This document shows positions 47,816 to 59,192 of a stretch of 64,000 nucleotides of DNA, one piece after another. The position numbers and the translations under genes were made by a program. Source of the stretch: Siphonodentalium dalli. Taxonomy: Eukaryota; Mollusca; Scaphopoda; Gadilida; Siphonodentaliidae. The stretch lies in NCBI GenBank assembly GCA_032622095.1, contig CP136061.1:63305127-63369126 (forward strand). The letters run 5' to 3'. The number at the start of each line of letters is the position of its first letter. Positions within the stretch are counted from its first letter, which is position 1. The notes under the pieces were generated by a model, which searched no databases, was not told where the DNA came from, and saw only the letters and a list, made by a program, of their open reading frames with translations.

Positions 47816-47875
47816 AATCTGTCAGGATCTGATCATAATTTCATGACGGGAGCTGGTGCTGCATTAATTACCCTG

Positions 47876-48042
47876 TGCCAGTACATTTCTCTTATATATG
47901 CAAGTCTCCCATAGGGAGCCTCGTTTATATAAGAGAATGCACTGGCTTATAAGATCAAGGTAAATATTGTTAAGCCAATGTATTCTCTTGTATATGCGAG
48001 GCACCCTATGGGCGACTCGCATATAGAAGAGAATGCATTGGC
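47876..48042. repeat. pair of adjacent ~68-bp hairpins
   Basis: Two consecutive foldbacks occupy 47876-47945 and 47974-48042. Both have arms containing TCTCTT.TATATGC and GAGAATGCA.TGGC and a short loop of the CCCATAGGG or CCCTATGGG kind. A diverged copy of the same pair lies near 60600-60745, followed there too by 'cacagggtttctgcaaaattcagg'. Confidence 0.75.
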
Positions 48043-49020
48043 ACAGGGTTTTCGCAAAAATTCAGGAAGCTCCAGTCATCAACTGGTTAAGGGCATTAAA
48101 ACAGATGTTCTGTTGTGTTAGAAATATTAATCCACCCAGTGCGATAACTTATGAGTGCTCAGTCAACATGCATCCAACTGTCATAAAATCAAGGTGTCAT
48201 AATCAACCCTGCTTAATGGTGGTCGCTGCCGTCAATTACAAGGGTGTGCATGATGTTCCAGTCAGCAAGTGGTGTCAGTCGAATACGAGGAAGCATTGGA
48301 ACGCCCTATGCTATTTAGATATGCCCACAAGTGACAGCTTCATATCAGAGAATTTACTTATCAGCCTGTCATTCAAAACGGATCAAGTTATCAATTTATA
48401 TAAGAAATTAAGATGTTGGGTGGAGCCTGAATTGTGTGCCATGCCAGACAGAATATCAATATCCAGTAAAATTTAACAGGAATGTGAAGTGACCAATTTT
48501 GAATGGAGATATGATATCCATGCAAATCTCTGGGGCAAAAGATATGTATGAAGCAGTTGTCTGGGTACCAACACAGGTATACCATTGAACAGTCATAACA
48601 TTTAACTGGCTAGTGCTCTCACACTAGGTAAATTATAAAATTTTCAAATAAATTTATTTTTGATAAATTTTTTTTCTGGAATTACAACACATGACCTAGC
48701 TATTTTTGAAAAATAAATATAAATTTAAAAACATAAATACACCAACATTAAAATGGAACAAGTTCCAATCGGACCTTCCAAATTATTACCTATTGTTTTC
48801 AATAGCACACCAAGCCACACACAGAAGTATTTGCTCTAACTTTTTCTCTGCAGATTTGAATGGAAATCCCTATTCAAAATTGATCACTTGACCTCAAGCT
48901 TAGTATACAACAAGACAGTCAATGACTGTGGAGTACCCACCTGACTTTAAAGATGGAGAAGCCTGGGACTCTGAAGACAACAAAAGTCAGTACTTGTCAA
49001 ATCACTTTAAAACAAGTAGT
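48043..49020. other. intergenic stretch, no supported gene
   Basis: A 147-codon plus-strand frame at 48033-48476 begins within the hairpin repeat and shows no motif I recognise; I do not call it. The rest is AT-rich. Confidence 0.3.
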
Positions 49021-49027
49021 TATAAAC

Positions 49028-49410
49028 AGGGACATAGCTAGAGGATCTTCTTTGACAGGCAGAGGGTATTAAACTTGAAAATTCCAACTGCAAACCCCTG
49101 ACTTATAGCCAGTCGACTCCCAACTGGACCAAACTATATATTTTACAACTGGTACTTCAAGCTCTCCCTCATAAAGTTAGAAATATTCTAAATGTGGCCA
49201 TTTATTGGTGTAATTACAACAGATTTTCCAAATATGAATACAAAAGATAGGGGTCAAATTCAGAACCCCTCCCCCAATTAAGTGGTTATAATCTCAGCTC
49301 ATAAATCAACCCTTGAGGTTAACAGTCCATATATATATGGGGTAAATCGCCTATGACTGCCCCTTTTTGAACCAAATGTAAAACCCAATCTATGAGATCC
49401 ATTGATCTAC
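49028..49410. mobile_element. truncated relative of the hAT-like element
   Basis: It begins CAGGGACATAGCTAGAGGAT, a diverged form of the terminus at 253. Text such as 'cttgaaaattccaac' and 'ccaactggaccaaa' recalls the interior of that element. No right terminus with a matching 8-bp duplication was found nearby. Confidence 0.4.
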
Positions 49411-50150
49411 CGGTAGTAACAAGCTGAAGTGAATTAATTTTCCTTAAAATAATTACAAAATTATTAGTTATCAGCATGCACCACTGATAACTGTTCCTTG
49501 AAATTATCAGTATAATAAATAAGACATATCATTAGCATTAGCATCACGATCGGCAGATGTTTAACCCATCCCTTGGCGATAGTAAATTGTTATGATCAGA
49601 ATCATAATCTTTTAATGTTGAATTATAGAGTATACTGTTATGATCTAAAGTAGTATATGACAAATGTACATAATAACCAGTAATAACACAAATTATTGGA
49701 ATGTATGAGTCAATATAGAAGGGTTAATATAACATCTAAACTCTAGAGCCTGTCACCACTATCATAGTGTAAGCAGTTCTATTCATGTTGTTGCAAATTG
49801 CCATGTGAGATATCAAAATAATATAATTATTTATTTAATGGAAAAGGTTAAAAGACATGGAATGGGTAAAAGGGGTTAAATCACCCATCTCTGCCTGTTT
49901 GATCCAATGTAGTCCCATCATCCAAGGACTTAGAGAGCTCCATTGGTCTAGTTAAATAAATTCACATGGCTAAGTTGTGGCTAACAAGATAGCTAAATCA
50001 ATTTATCCAATAATTCACTAATCTGTGTCTCTTATACAGAGCTAACATATGAAAGCTATAAATAACTCTCAATAAACCAATTGTCTTTTTATCTCTCTCA
50101 CAGAGAAGCAGGTATTCATTAATTGTAAGTTACTTGGGTTATAATTGGAT
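49411..50150. other. AT-rich intergenic stretch, no gene
   Basis: No coding signal or structured repeat is recognised. Confidence 0.4.
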
Positions 50151-50155
50151 AATTC

Positions 50156-50672
50156 TTAGTTGAAAAAGGGCCATATCTCTGGTATAACAAATTGGATCTA
50201 ACCCATATTCAAACTCGTTCTGTATTTTGAGTTGAGAAACTCACATACCAAATTTAGTTCCTATCAGATGAAAAATGGTTGATTTATCGAAGCATGTGTG
50301 AATTATTTGTCAAAGGGCCATAACTCCATTAAAAAAAATCCGATCAAACCCATATTCGAACTCAATCTGTATGTTGGGCTGAGAAACTCATATACCAAAT
50401 TTGGTTCCAATCAGATAAAAAATGTTTGAGTTATGGCAGAATGCATGAATTCTAATTCGAAAAAGGCCATAACTCTGTAAAAAAAACTCGATCTGTATTT
50501 TGGGCTGAAAACCCCATATACAAAATTTGGTTTTGATCAGGTAGAAAATGTTTGAGTTATCGCATTACACGTAAAGTGTCTACGGACGGACAGAGACGGA
50601 TGGACACACGACGAGTGGTCAATCCGGACAACGACACTATGTTTACCATACTATGGTATGGGTAAACATAAA
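50156..50672 (+). mobile_element. second 'pearl'-like element, ~155-bp cores
   Basis: Three tandem cores start near 50156, 50310 and 50455, with AAAGGGCCATAACTC, ATACCAAATTTGGTTCC and AAAATGTTTGAGTTAT. They are followed by GGACGGACAGAGACGGATGG and a terminal hairpin GTTTACCATAC..GTATGGGTAAAC. The layout equals that of 44247-45274, with different core and hairpin sequence. Confidence 0.6.
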
Positions 50673-51170
50673 AAGAGTTAACATCCTATATAGTCTGGTC
50701 GTTGAAGCAGTGGACCTAGAACAAATTGTTTACAAGCTGTTTTTGGTGTCATTTTGTCGGGCAGAATGTAGGGAACAACATATCCAAAATCCGCTTTGGG
50801 GAAAATTCTCTATTCAAGATGGCATCCAAGATGGCTGCCCAGACCTGGGTTTTTTCATACAAAACTGGTTAGTCGTACAATTCAGGTCCGAATGGGTTTT
50901 ATTGTTTCTGGAATGATAGCTGATATACTTGGCTAGTTCATGTATATAAAATATTCCCCAAATTATGACCTCATTACAAAATGGCCACCAAAATGGCTGC
51001 CAATATCTTTAACATAGAGAGCTGGTCGGTGCAGTTTGAGTAATATGCACGCCTTGCATCAGAAATTGACTTTTTGTTGACGTGTGTCTTCTTTGTCATT
51101 ATTATATGAACAAAGAATAATATGTATAAGTTCGTTACCCCCACACACTGGGTTCAGTTATCGTCATTAT
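50673..51170. other. spacer with ATGGCTGCC-type motifs
   Basis: CAAGATGGCATCCAAGATGG near 50816 and ATGGCCACCAAAATGGCTGC near 50980 recall the ~170-bp repeat cores, spaced about 165 bp apart. No gene is seen. Confidence 0.4.
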
Positions 51171-51172
51171 TG

Positions 51173-54100
51173 TCATAGATAATTTTCCTCAGAATTATTA
51201 CAACCAAGACCGCGACAGTCACCACAGGCCACAACACATTTTAGACCATTTTTCACACAATTACATGAGTTGGTCCCACATGGATTCTTTGAGGAAAGTT
51301 TACACTTGCATCGTACAAATTTCAAGAGTTCTGCTGGCGCTGCGTCCAAGTCTGTCATTATTGGGACAAGCTCCGAGTTGTCTGTTTTCCAGCCCCAACT
51401 TTCAGGTTCTAACGCGTCATTGTTGAGATTTTTCCAAATGACAACTTGTAGATGGACTCGCAAGCTATGAAAATAAGCTGCATGTTCTGTTGGTGGGAGT
51501 TTCTATGGATCTAGTTGGGTCTTAATGGAAGATCCATATATTTTGCAAATCGCAATTTATTGAGGGATTCTCCTTTCTTTCCACGATACATCACAACAAA
51601 TAGTTCTATACCAGCATGACCAACCTCATCTTGAGTGGAATTTTCATCGCCAATGCAATGTTATATTCTTTGAATATCTGGCAGCTCACATTTCTTAAGG
51701 AGACTAGTTTTGCCATGACCATATGTTGCAGAAGTCATGTCGCACCCACTCCATGCATGAATGAGTAGGATATGTGTAGTTTTTATTTCACCAGCATTGT
51801 CAACAAGGTCTCTAATTCTCCACGTAGTCATTTTGCGGGCTTCAGATTGAAAGAAAATATGTGCCATATCTGTCAACCAATGGTGCATCAATAAGATGAC
51901 GAGATCAGTGTCATCTACTACCACGACAACATTGCCTTTTTTATGAGACGCCAAACCAATTGCAGTTGCAACAATTAAGGTGTCTGCATCTCCTGAACTA
52001 TTATGGACAGTATGCCCAACAACCTCGTCAATAAGTTGATAAACTGACTTTTATTTTTCTCAAAATTGAGAAAAACAATCTGCTGGTTTAAACTGTGCGA
52101 TTTTGCAGTTTCAACCAGTCGAATATCTGCACAAGTTTTACCAATTCTTCGTTTGTGCTTGTGGTCTTTGATCGACGGTCCGTTGCCATAACCGTCGAAC
52201 ACTATGTAACTCATTCCATATTTAGAGCGAACATATTTAACATATGCTTGGCATAGCTCAAAATATGTTGACCCCTTGGTCCATTTGACTCGGTGAAGGA
52301 GACCTCCTCCATCAATAACAATAATAACTTGTGTCCGCATGTCATATGACTGGCAAGAATCTGCTAGAGCTTTTGTCAATTGCGCCTTAGTAGGCTTCCG
52401 CATAGCATATTCTTTGAACAAGGAAGTTGGGATGGTAGTAAGTTCATAGTTGAAATACTTCGCCATATCATCGTCTCGTTGAACAACAGCTGTTAGACGT
52501 GAAAACAAAATCGTTGGATCAAATTGCATCCTCTGGTTATCAACCTTGATGCCTGGATAGAGGCCGTCTAGAGATACAATATGATCACTCCTCTTGATGG
52601 ATGCTATTTTGACAATTGCTGAGTCAAGTTTTTGTTGGATTGCAGCTCCGATGTTTTCTACAGCGGCACAATTCACCGGATCATCGTCACGAGAAGTTAA
52701 CCCTGATGACAATGAGCGCAGACTATGCTCATTTGGGTCAAATGGCTCATGCTCGTCGAACCACTGTTGTATAACGTTCAAATCGTCGAAATCGCGTTTA
52801 CGCCATGAAGTTCCCAACTGTTCGCTGGTGTTGTGGCTAGTGTTAGTCAACTCTGTCATTGAGGCATGGATTTGAGCGCAACTATGTATACTGAGTACCC
52901 ATTGCAGGCGCACAGACTCAGTCAAGCCCCTACCCCAAGTGAGACCCCCTCGACTCTTGATAGTCCTCATCAAGCACTGCTCTATAATCAAGTCGGTAGA
53001 AAGCCCCGCCCAATTTCTATTGCTCCTTCTGGGGGCATGGAAACCATGTTCTTGGAATTGGTGATACATCCAGGGATATTCGTCTGGCAATTCTAACATT
53101 TTATGAAGGTATAGCCTGCAACTCTTTGCATAATGGATGTGACCCGTTGCCGCAAACAAATTTAGCATCTTGCTAGTTATCACAAGATGGAGGTTCCAAT
53201 CGCTCATCCTTTCTGCTCGAATGAAGTTTTTCAGTATTTGAACATATTCCATATATTGCAACGATAACCTTGCCGTTTGCGATTTTTCTTCAAGGAAAAC
53301 CTTATACTCATTCAAACACACTGACAACTTTGAAAGAATTGGAGAGCCAACAGCCGCTGATATGGAAAGAGTATTATTCTGGACACCTTCATAAATAGTT
53401 CTTAATGACTCAACTTCATCAGCATTGAGTTTGTTAATGGGATCGGCAGCCGCCAAATGTGTAGGCTGGTTACCAGGGATATCCACTGGCATATGATCAA
53501 CAAGTGGCAACTCCGAAATGTCATCTCGATTTGGTGGATCGGAATATGTACCGAGAACCAGTATTTGGTCGCTGTCATTAGGGGTTGGTGTTACCTCTGC
53601 AAAAAAAGTTTGTTATGTAGAGCAGCTTCTACTAATAAATGACCACATAGTGATCTCGAAATTGCCTTCCCTGACACCATTTGAGTCACCGAATTGGGAC
53701 CATATATTGTCTCCCAGGCTTCCTCCAAGCCAGATGTTTTCACAAGTGAGCCGATGCTACCCATAAAGCTCATCATGGTATGAAATACCACCAAGTCTGC
53801 AGACTATCTTCATTGATTTGGATATGATTATGTCCATAGCTATGAGCCATAGTGGTTGGTCAAATGTGATGCATGGCGTTAAAATGTTCAACTTACTGGC
53901 TTGGTTTTGTATGTATACAAGAGTTGAGTAAATTGAGTTAACATCAGATGGATTCAAATCGATAATAGGCAGAAAGAAAATATCAGATTTGCCTTGAATG
54001 TTTTGGTCGCCGCCTGTAAACACATCTTGCACGAACCCAGACCAATTGGCTCGTGGTTTTATGTGTTCGTGATATAACCAACCGGAATGCCAGAGGAAAT

Positions 54101-55645
54101 CAGAATTGAGATCTATTGGGAGGGTGTATAGGGATTGAAGTTGAAGGATGGGTTTGTATCTTATGGAACTGAGACCTGTTCCATCTGGCTCAGTGAACGT
54201 CGTGATAATAACACCTTTATCTCTCACTAAACTGTCAACATCCAAACGTGTACAGCTTTCAATCAGTCGTGGCCTCAACGGGAGTTGACTATTGTCCGTG
54301 CGGGTAGACACAGCGACCATTCCCATTCCATGGGAAGTCCCCTTACCATCTAATGTTGCGATATTGTGATCAACATTATCTGCCACCCATTGTGTGAAGG
54401 TACCTGGGATATATTTTCCAAGAAAGTTGTCTTGACTCACAGTTTGTATGACAGACTGTCTGTAATGTTCAACTTCATCATATGTGATCGAGAACCCTAG
54501 TCTCGACAATTCGTTGATAAGCCATTTAGAACCAAAGACATGGTCAAGCTCAACACCCAATCCAAAGAGTATTGGAGTAATTACAGACCGCGGCCGAGCG
54601 GATTGCATAATGCATTGACCAATGCTCATCTGCTTCAAATCTGAGGGAATAAGAATTTGCAATAGTGTCTGCAAATGGGACGGTAACCAGTGACGGCCAC
54701 GAGTAGTGCTCGTGATATCTTCTGAGGTTGGGTAAAACTGCAAGTTGTACTCACTTTCTCTTATCTGGGCCCTGATAATCTTAGCCGCTGTTAAAACTAT
54801 TCTTTCTGTTTCTTCGTCTATATTCTCCTTTCTATCGTTGTAACCATTTATCATTGATACTATGCCTGGCGACATTTTTCATGCATATGACATCTTTCCG
54901 ACCCTGAACCTCTGCAAAGAAAATAGATTTTCCATAATGACTCTGGAGCTTTTTCTTCTTTACTCGTCAGATTCCCCTGGAAACTCAACCATTTTTATAT
55001 GAAATTCCTGAACTGTGTACAACTCTGCGCCTGACTGGGACTCGAGCCACGAACAACCGATCTGAAACCATTGGTGCATGTCTTGATTTGACTTTCTGCC
55101 TGGTTTGTGATTTTTAGCCGGGGTATCATCGACATCTTTAACTTGCATGAACTTGTCAAACATTTGTGGTGATAAATTGCCTCGGCCACGACCAAATCGA
55201 TGCACTCATGTAGTCTATTCTGAACTATTGAAGATAACTTATCTCCCTCGTTGCACAACACGCCAGGAGTGAATCCCTAAGAGGAAGCGTTGTAACACTT
55301 CTAACAGGGTTATTTCTATCAGGGTGCTTCTCGTCACACGAAACAGTACTCCCACACACAAAGCAATTGCATTTGAAGTCAAAGGGCAATACGCTGGAAC
55401 GGAGTTTTTTTCTAGAAGGCCCAGCGATGCCATCGCCACCCATAGTAGTGCTTTTCTGAATGCCTCTCTTGGCATCAGTGAAGTCCCTACGACAGTGTTC
55501 ATGCACGAGAACCTTAAGGGTTTCTATGCCCTTGTCGCCAACTTCGATTGAATCCCGTGGCTCTAAAAATTCACCACTGCAGATCATGCACACATTTACA
55601 TTCTGTGTATTCGTCTGAGTCTATACAGTCAAATGTTGCGGTCAT
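51173..55645 (-). pseudogene. intronless PIN/XPG-like plus CXC-domain protein, multiply broken
   Basis: About 1,480 codons are traceable without introns, in order. First comes an N-terminal zinc-ligand-like region (CMICSGEF..HEHCRRDF, then CNCFVCG, then VVAEAIYHHKC). A conserved middle follows (ADNVDHNIATLDGKGTSHGM, MMSFMGSIGSL, SGLEEAWETIYGPN, GGLTWGRG). Next is a PIN/XPG-like fold (VIDGGGLLHRVKW, VFDGYGNGPSIKDH, GDADTLIVATAIG, VVVVDDTDLVILLMHHW, HAWSGCDMTSATYGHGK). KLPPTEHAAYFHSLRVHLQ and a tesmin/TSO1-like CXC domain (CKCKLS..CNCVKNGLKC..CGDC) end it. I know this domain set from multicopy mollusc and cnidarian proteins of unknown function; DNA or RNA binding is inferred. Single-base frameshifts lie near 55246, 55159, 54960, 54918, 54841, 53787, 53604, 52033 and 51520. 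Stops lie at 51661-51663 and 51503-51505. The start at 55645 (MTATFD) is tentative because another shift may lie near 55600. The longest intact piece is 51975-53510. Confidence 0.88.
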
Positions 55646-55649
55646 TTTT

Positions 55650-57370
55650 AAGTTGGGCAATATGACACGCAACCGTTTTGAGACAAATTTTACACAGATC
55701 ACAGAGAAATTAACAAAAATTGTGAAACTGAATGAACACACAGCTCTTAGTTCACCCAATTCACCTAAATCAACTATGAAGGGAAATAAGCTGGTAGAAG
55801 CACAATCTCCTGTGTACGTTGTCACCATTAGGTTTCAACATGAGACATGTGCGCAAGTTAAACAGTCTAAACTGTGTTGGATGACCTACCACGCGTGTAA
55901 GTCGGCCCACGATGACCGACGTGCATATTTATAGCGCAGTTTCTTTGACGATAAAGGGCGTTCCATCAGTTACCCTAATTATAAAGAGCGTCATCTTGTA
56001 GATGTGTTTTGGGTGGTAACACATTACACAATGATGATATGTGTGAATAACACGATAAGAAAAGATTATAATTTAAATAGGAATGATTTTAACCGGTGTA
56101 ATTGGCAGAAAGACAAATTATAATGCCAATGGATTAGCTATCCTAGCGAAACAAATCGGCTGGGTCGGACACAAATCGTGCTCATTTTGAAAAGCTCTCA
56201 ATTATTTTTCCCAAAGTGGATTTTAGCGGATTTGGGATATTTTGTTTTACAAACATTTCCACGTCGAATTATATACAATCCGTCATGTAACCAATTTGTT
56301 CTAGACTCACAATAAAATCCGAGCCTCAACTACGAAATTCCAATTTTCACCATTTTTTTTTTTTTATTACATATTCATGTCTTTTGACCCAAAAATTACG
56401 ACTTTCCCATCCTGGGATATTGGATAATTTTATTATATGAGTATAGTCGGATTAAAAAAACCAAACTACATCGCATAGCAATGTAAATGTTATTCAACTG
56501 TAGAAACTTCTAATGAAGGGGTACTGGTAATTTGAGTCATGTTATTATTAGTTATTTTCGGCAACATCAGGGGTACATGGAGATTTAATACCTCAATGTT
56601 GATTTTGAACTCCAAACCAATAAGAATAATTCAGTAACCGACCTTTAAACAATAGATATAAACCAGTGAAAAGCAACATTATTTCAAAGAAATCTACAAA
56701 CAATTTTGAAGACTGCTGTACGTGTGAATCACCATCAGGAATGACCTTTATGGACTTCATATCTCAAAGCCACAATTCATCAGGCCTTTCTTGATAGACA
56801 TATATATTAACAAAACACAATTGTAACTAGAGATCTGAAAACAAAAATGAGAACAATAAATATAAGTATCTAAAATTAGATTTTGGAAGCACCACAAATA
56901 ATAAAGATTTTATAAACATTCAGTGTGACTTATATATAATAAATATATGAAAACGTATCACCTAGAAAATATAACATCATATAATAAGCATAATAACAAG
57001 TGCAAGGCCACGCGTTGAATATACCCCCAACACTCAGTTTAGAGAGTGGGCCATATTAAATATTTGTATGGATGGAAACAAAATTATATCCAAGAATCAT
57101 CACTCTGATGAACTCAATGGATATAACCCAGTTTATCCTTTCACCCATATTGCCCCATCACTATTCAATGATATTCAAATCCATCTGTTGGTATATACCC
57201 CGAAACACCTTTGGGGGTCGGTGGCATACTAAGCATATGGAATGATATGGTGGAGTCATTCTGCAGACCCCACAATGATGATATCATCTGAAGGCTCAAA
57301 CGATTGCTCATTTTTTGATTGACAATAATGTGATTGATATTTGCTCTGTTGATGGCCGTTTCTGAGAGGA
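55650..57370. other. intergenic and 3'-flanking DNA, no gene
   Basis: AT-rich DNA between the broken CXC-family gene and the 3' end of the phosphatase-like gene. A 128-codon plus-strand frame at 55548-55934 partly overlaps the pseudogene in antisense and is not supported. The proximal part (below 57374) should hold the 3' untranslated region of the minus-strand gene; I did not find a convincing AATAAA. Confidence 0.4.
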
Positions 57371-57373
57371 CTG

Positions 57374-57510
57374 TTAAGCTGTGACTGGTAGTTGCTTGGT
57401 TGATGACTGTTCAGCAGCTGGTTTGGCTGTTGATGACTTCTTAGAAGGTCTCTTTGCTGATGTTTTCAATTGGGACACATTGTCATATGTCGGTCCTTCG
57501 TCTTCATCCT
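57374..57510 (-). CDS. last coding exon, tyrosine-phosphatase-like cytoplasmic tail
   Basis: On the minus strand an acceptor (..CCATATTCCAG, with AG complementing 57511-57512) precedes this exon. Its first two bases complete the codon left open by the upstream exon, giving GAG, and it then reads DEDEGPTYDNVSQL. A lysine/serine/alanine-rich end follows (KTSAKRPSKKSSTAKPAAEQ), then QLPVTA and a TAA stop (complement of 57374-57376). It has 44 complete sense codons plus the split one. TYDNV is a Y-x-N motif of the kind bound by Grb2-type SH2 domains when phosphorylated. The low-complexity basic end suggests a disordered tail. The phase match across a 703-bp intron is the main support. Confidence 0.65.
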
Positions 57511-57589
57511 CTGGAATATGGAGTTATGAGTTGCATAATAAAAAGGGTCTGCCTCCATACCAGGTGTTTTACTAATATAACACAAGTGC

Positions 57590-57906
57590 ATAAATGGTGA
57601 CAAGGGGGGGGGACCCAACTTTGATCAAAATTTTCAACACTTGGACATTTCATGCCTGACACAACATTAGTGGGAAATTTATAGTAGCATATTTTTCTAG
57701 TTTTAGTCAAAATTCAGGAAAGCTTGAGGTACCATTTACATATTAACCCAAGTTGTCAAAAATTTAATTGAGTTGTCTGTATTGTAGAGTTGTCTGTCGT
57801 TGCGGAAATCATAATACTGACTATGTTGTGGGGAGGGGGTAGATGGAATATAAATATTTAAAGGTTGACACCCCCCACACAGGAACCCTCTAGCCATGTC
57901 CCTGGA
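57590..57906. mobile_element. hAT-like element fragment in the intron
   Basis: It ends with the complement of CAGGGACATGGCTAGAGGG (to 57906), as in the element at 253-1413, and holds CAACACTTGGACATTTCATG-like text and C/G runs. The left end is degraded and no 8-bp duplication was found. It sits between the two phosphatase-like exons. Confidence 0.5.
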
Positions 57907-57984
57907 CAGAGCCAGAATTTAAATATAATATGATAAAAAAACAGTCCAATTAAATAACCAAAGAAGAGTAACTTTAAATGCGAA

Positions 57985-58115
57985 ATGTAAAAATTTTACA
58001 CACATTTAAAAGCAATCATGATGGTGAACATCCATAACAAATTTTTCCATGATCGGACACATTGGTTGAGATATCATCTCTGACTGATGCATGCAGACAG
58101 AGGCATCTAATCTAA
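57985..58115. repeat. relic of a 'pearl' core repeat
   Basis: Text such as ATGGTGAACATCCATAACAA and GGTTGAGATATCATCTCTGA resembles the core units at 44.3-45.2 kb. It is a single decayed unit in the same intron. Confidence 0.4.
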
Positions 58116-58213
58116 TCTTCCACACGACATATATGGAACAATTTTCCGGACATAAAAGCATGTACATTCATCCACAACATCTCATTTATAAAGATTGGAT
58201 TTCATATACATAC

Positions 58214-58349
58214 CAAATGTTTCATTTGTATTGCCGTAAATAGACCCTGTAGCATTAGCATAGAGCGGTCCATCTTCATCTTCCTCAAGTCGCGTCTTCT
58301 TTCGCTCTATTAGAGTTTTGGTCGTGTCATGCAAGAATATGAACTGTTT
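58214..58349 (-). CDS. penultimate coding exon, end of a tyrosine-phosphatase-like domain
   Basis: This 136-nt minus-strand exon has a TTATTGCAG acceptor (AG complements 58350-58351) and a GTATGT donor (complement of 58208-58213). It reads KQFIFLHDTTKTLIERKK, then an acidic stretch with EDEDGPLYANATGSIYGN and NETF, and ends one base into the next codon. QFIFLHD resembles the Q-Y/F-x-F-x-H-x-A-L helix that closes protein tyrosine phosphatase domains, and RPTP genes can break just before it. YANA and YGNT are further Y-x-N motifs. The catalytic exons must lie upstream, beyond about 58.4 kb; I found none in the window. An alternative is the tail of another receptor, for example an EGF-repeat type. 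Confidence 0.6.
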
Positions 58350-58484
58350 CTGCAATAAGATTAAATTTTGTATTCATGACTTATACTGTTATCTTTAATA
58401 TGTATTTATCCCGCAAGGTCGTAACACAACAATGACAGGTTTACCAGATAGACTACCTTTAATGAATTGTTAATGAAAAAGGTA

Positions 58485-58640
58485 GTCGCGAAATTATTAC
58501 GTGCGCTCGCGCAACAGTATGGCGATCAGTCAGATTCGTAGGTTGGTGTCACCCTACCGATTTCACTCCATGACGTCACGCTTACGCAGTACATGCCGGC
58601 GACGTTACGGAGTAGATTAAAGAGTTGACGCCCTTGGCAC
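58485..58640. promoter_or_regulatory. CpG-containing patch with a CRE-like site
   Basis: A CpG-rich stretch in otherwise AT-rich DNA contains TGACGTCA (58571-58578), the full palindromic CRE/ATF site. It lies 220 bp upstream of the penultimate exon on the minus strand, so an internal or alternative promoter is conceivable. This is inference from one short motif and composition. Confidence 0.2.
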
Positions 58641-59192
58641 TGACTTCCGTTACTAGCTCGTTGCTATATAAACAAACCAGGGATGTGGCTTTTGTCGAAA
58701 ATTGTCAGTACATTCGCCCTGTATACATGTACTTTCAGAAAATACAAAACACCACAACGTTATACCCCACCAATGTCAGTGTCTCGATATCATTTGACCA
58801 AATTTCTTGACATTAAACCGCGACAGACACAGCGTGAAATACATCGCATTGAGTAAACAATTTCCCATTGTTTCAATTCAACTTCAAGATCGCGGTAAAA
58901 TCAAAACCGCAATTTTTAAGTGGTAAACATCTGAAAAAGACATCAGGTACATGCAGAAACTAATTGTTGTGCATATTTATTTCTATTTGAGGTGGCAATT
59001 TTTCATGTTTATCAGTATTTTTAACGATAAGAGCGATGGTAATTGGGGGACTATATTTTATCTAGCGCATTAAATTTTAAATAAAAAGTCGTGAATTAGC
59101 TGAGTGTTTTCTATGGCCGCACATTTCGTTGATAATTACGAGCCATTTGTTTGTCTAAATAACATTTTTAAGTTCGAAGAGCATTAGAATGG

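Noticed and set aside
48033-48476. 147-codon plus-strand frame
   Set aside because: It starts within a hairpin repeat, has no recognisable motif, no splice context and ordinary composition.
52020-52045. Programmed ribosomal frameshift in the CXC-family protein
   Set aside because: No X-XXY-YYZ heptamer is present at the shift, and about eight other shifts plus stops exist, so decay or sequence error is the simpler reading.
51975-53510. A functional 511-aa gene on its own
   Set aside because: Its frame starts and stops inside a conserved protein whose upstream and downstream parts follow directly in other frames, so it is only the longest intact piece.
49028-57906. One giant hAT element bounded by CAGGGACATAGCTAGAGG (49028) and its inverted form (57906) carrying the CXC-family gene
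   Set aside because: The 8 bp outside the two ends do not match (GTTATAAA versus GACAGAGC), and the right part lies within the intron of another gene. They are better seen as separate truncated copies.
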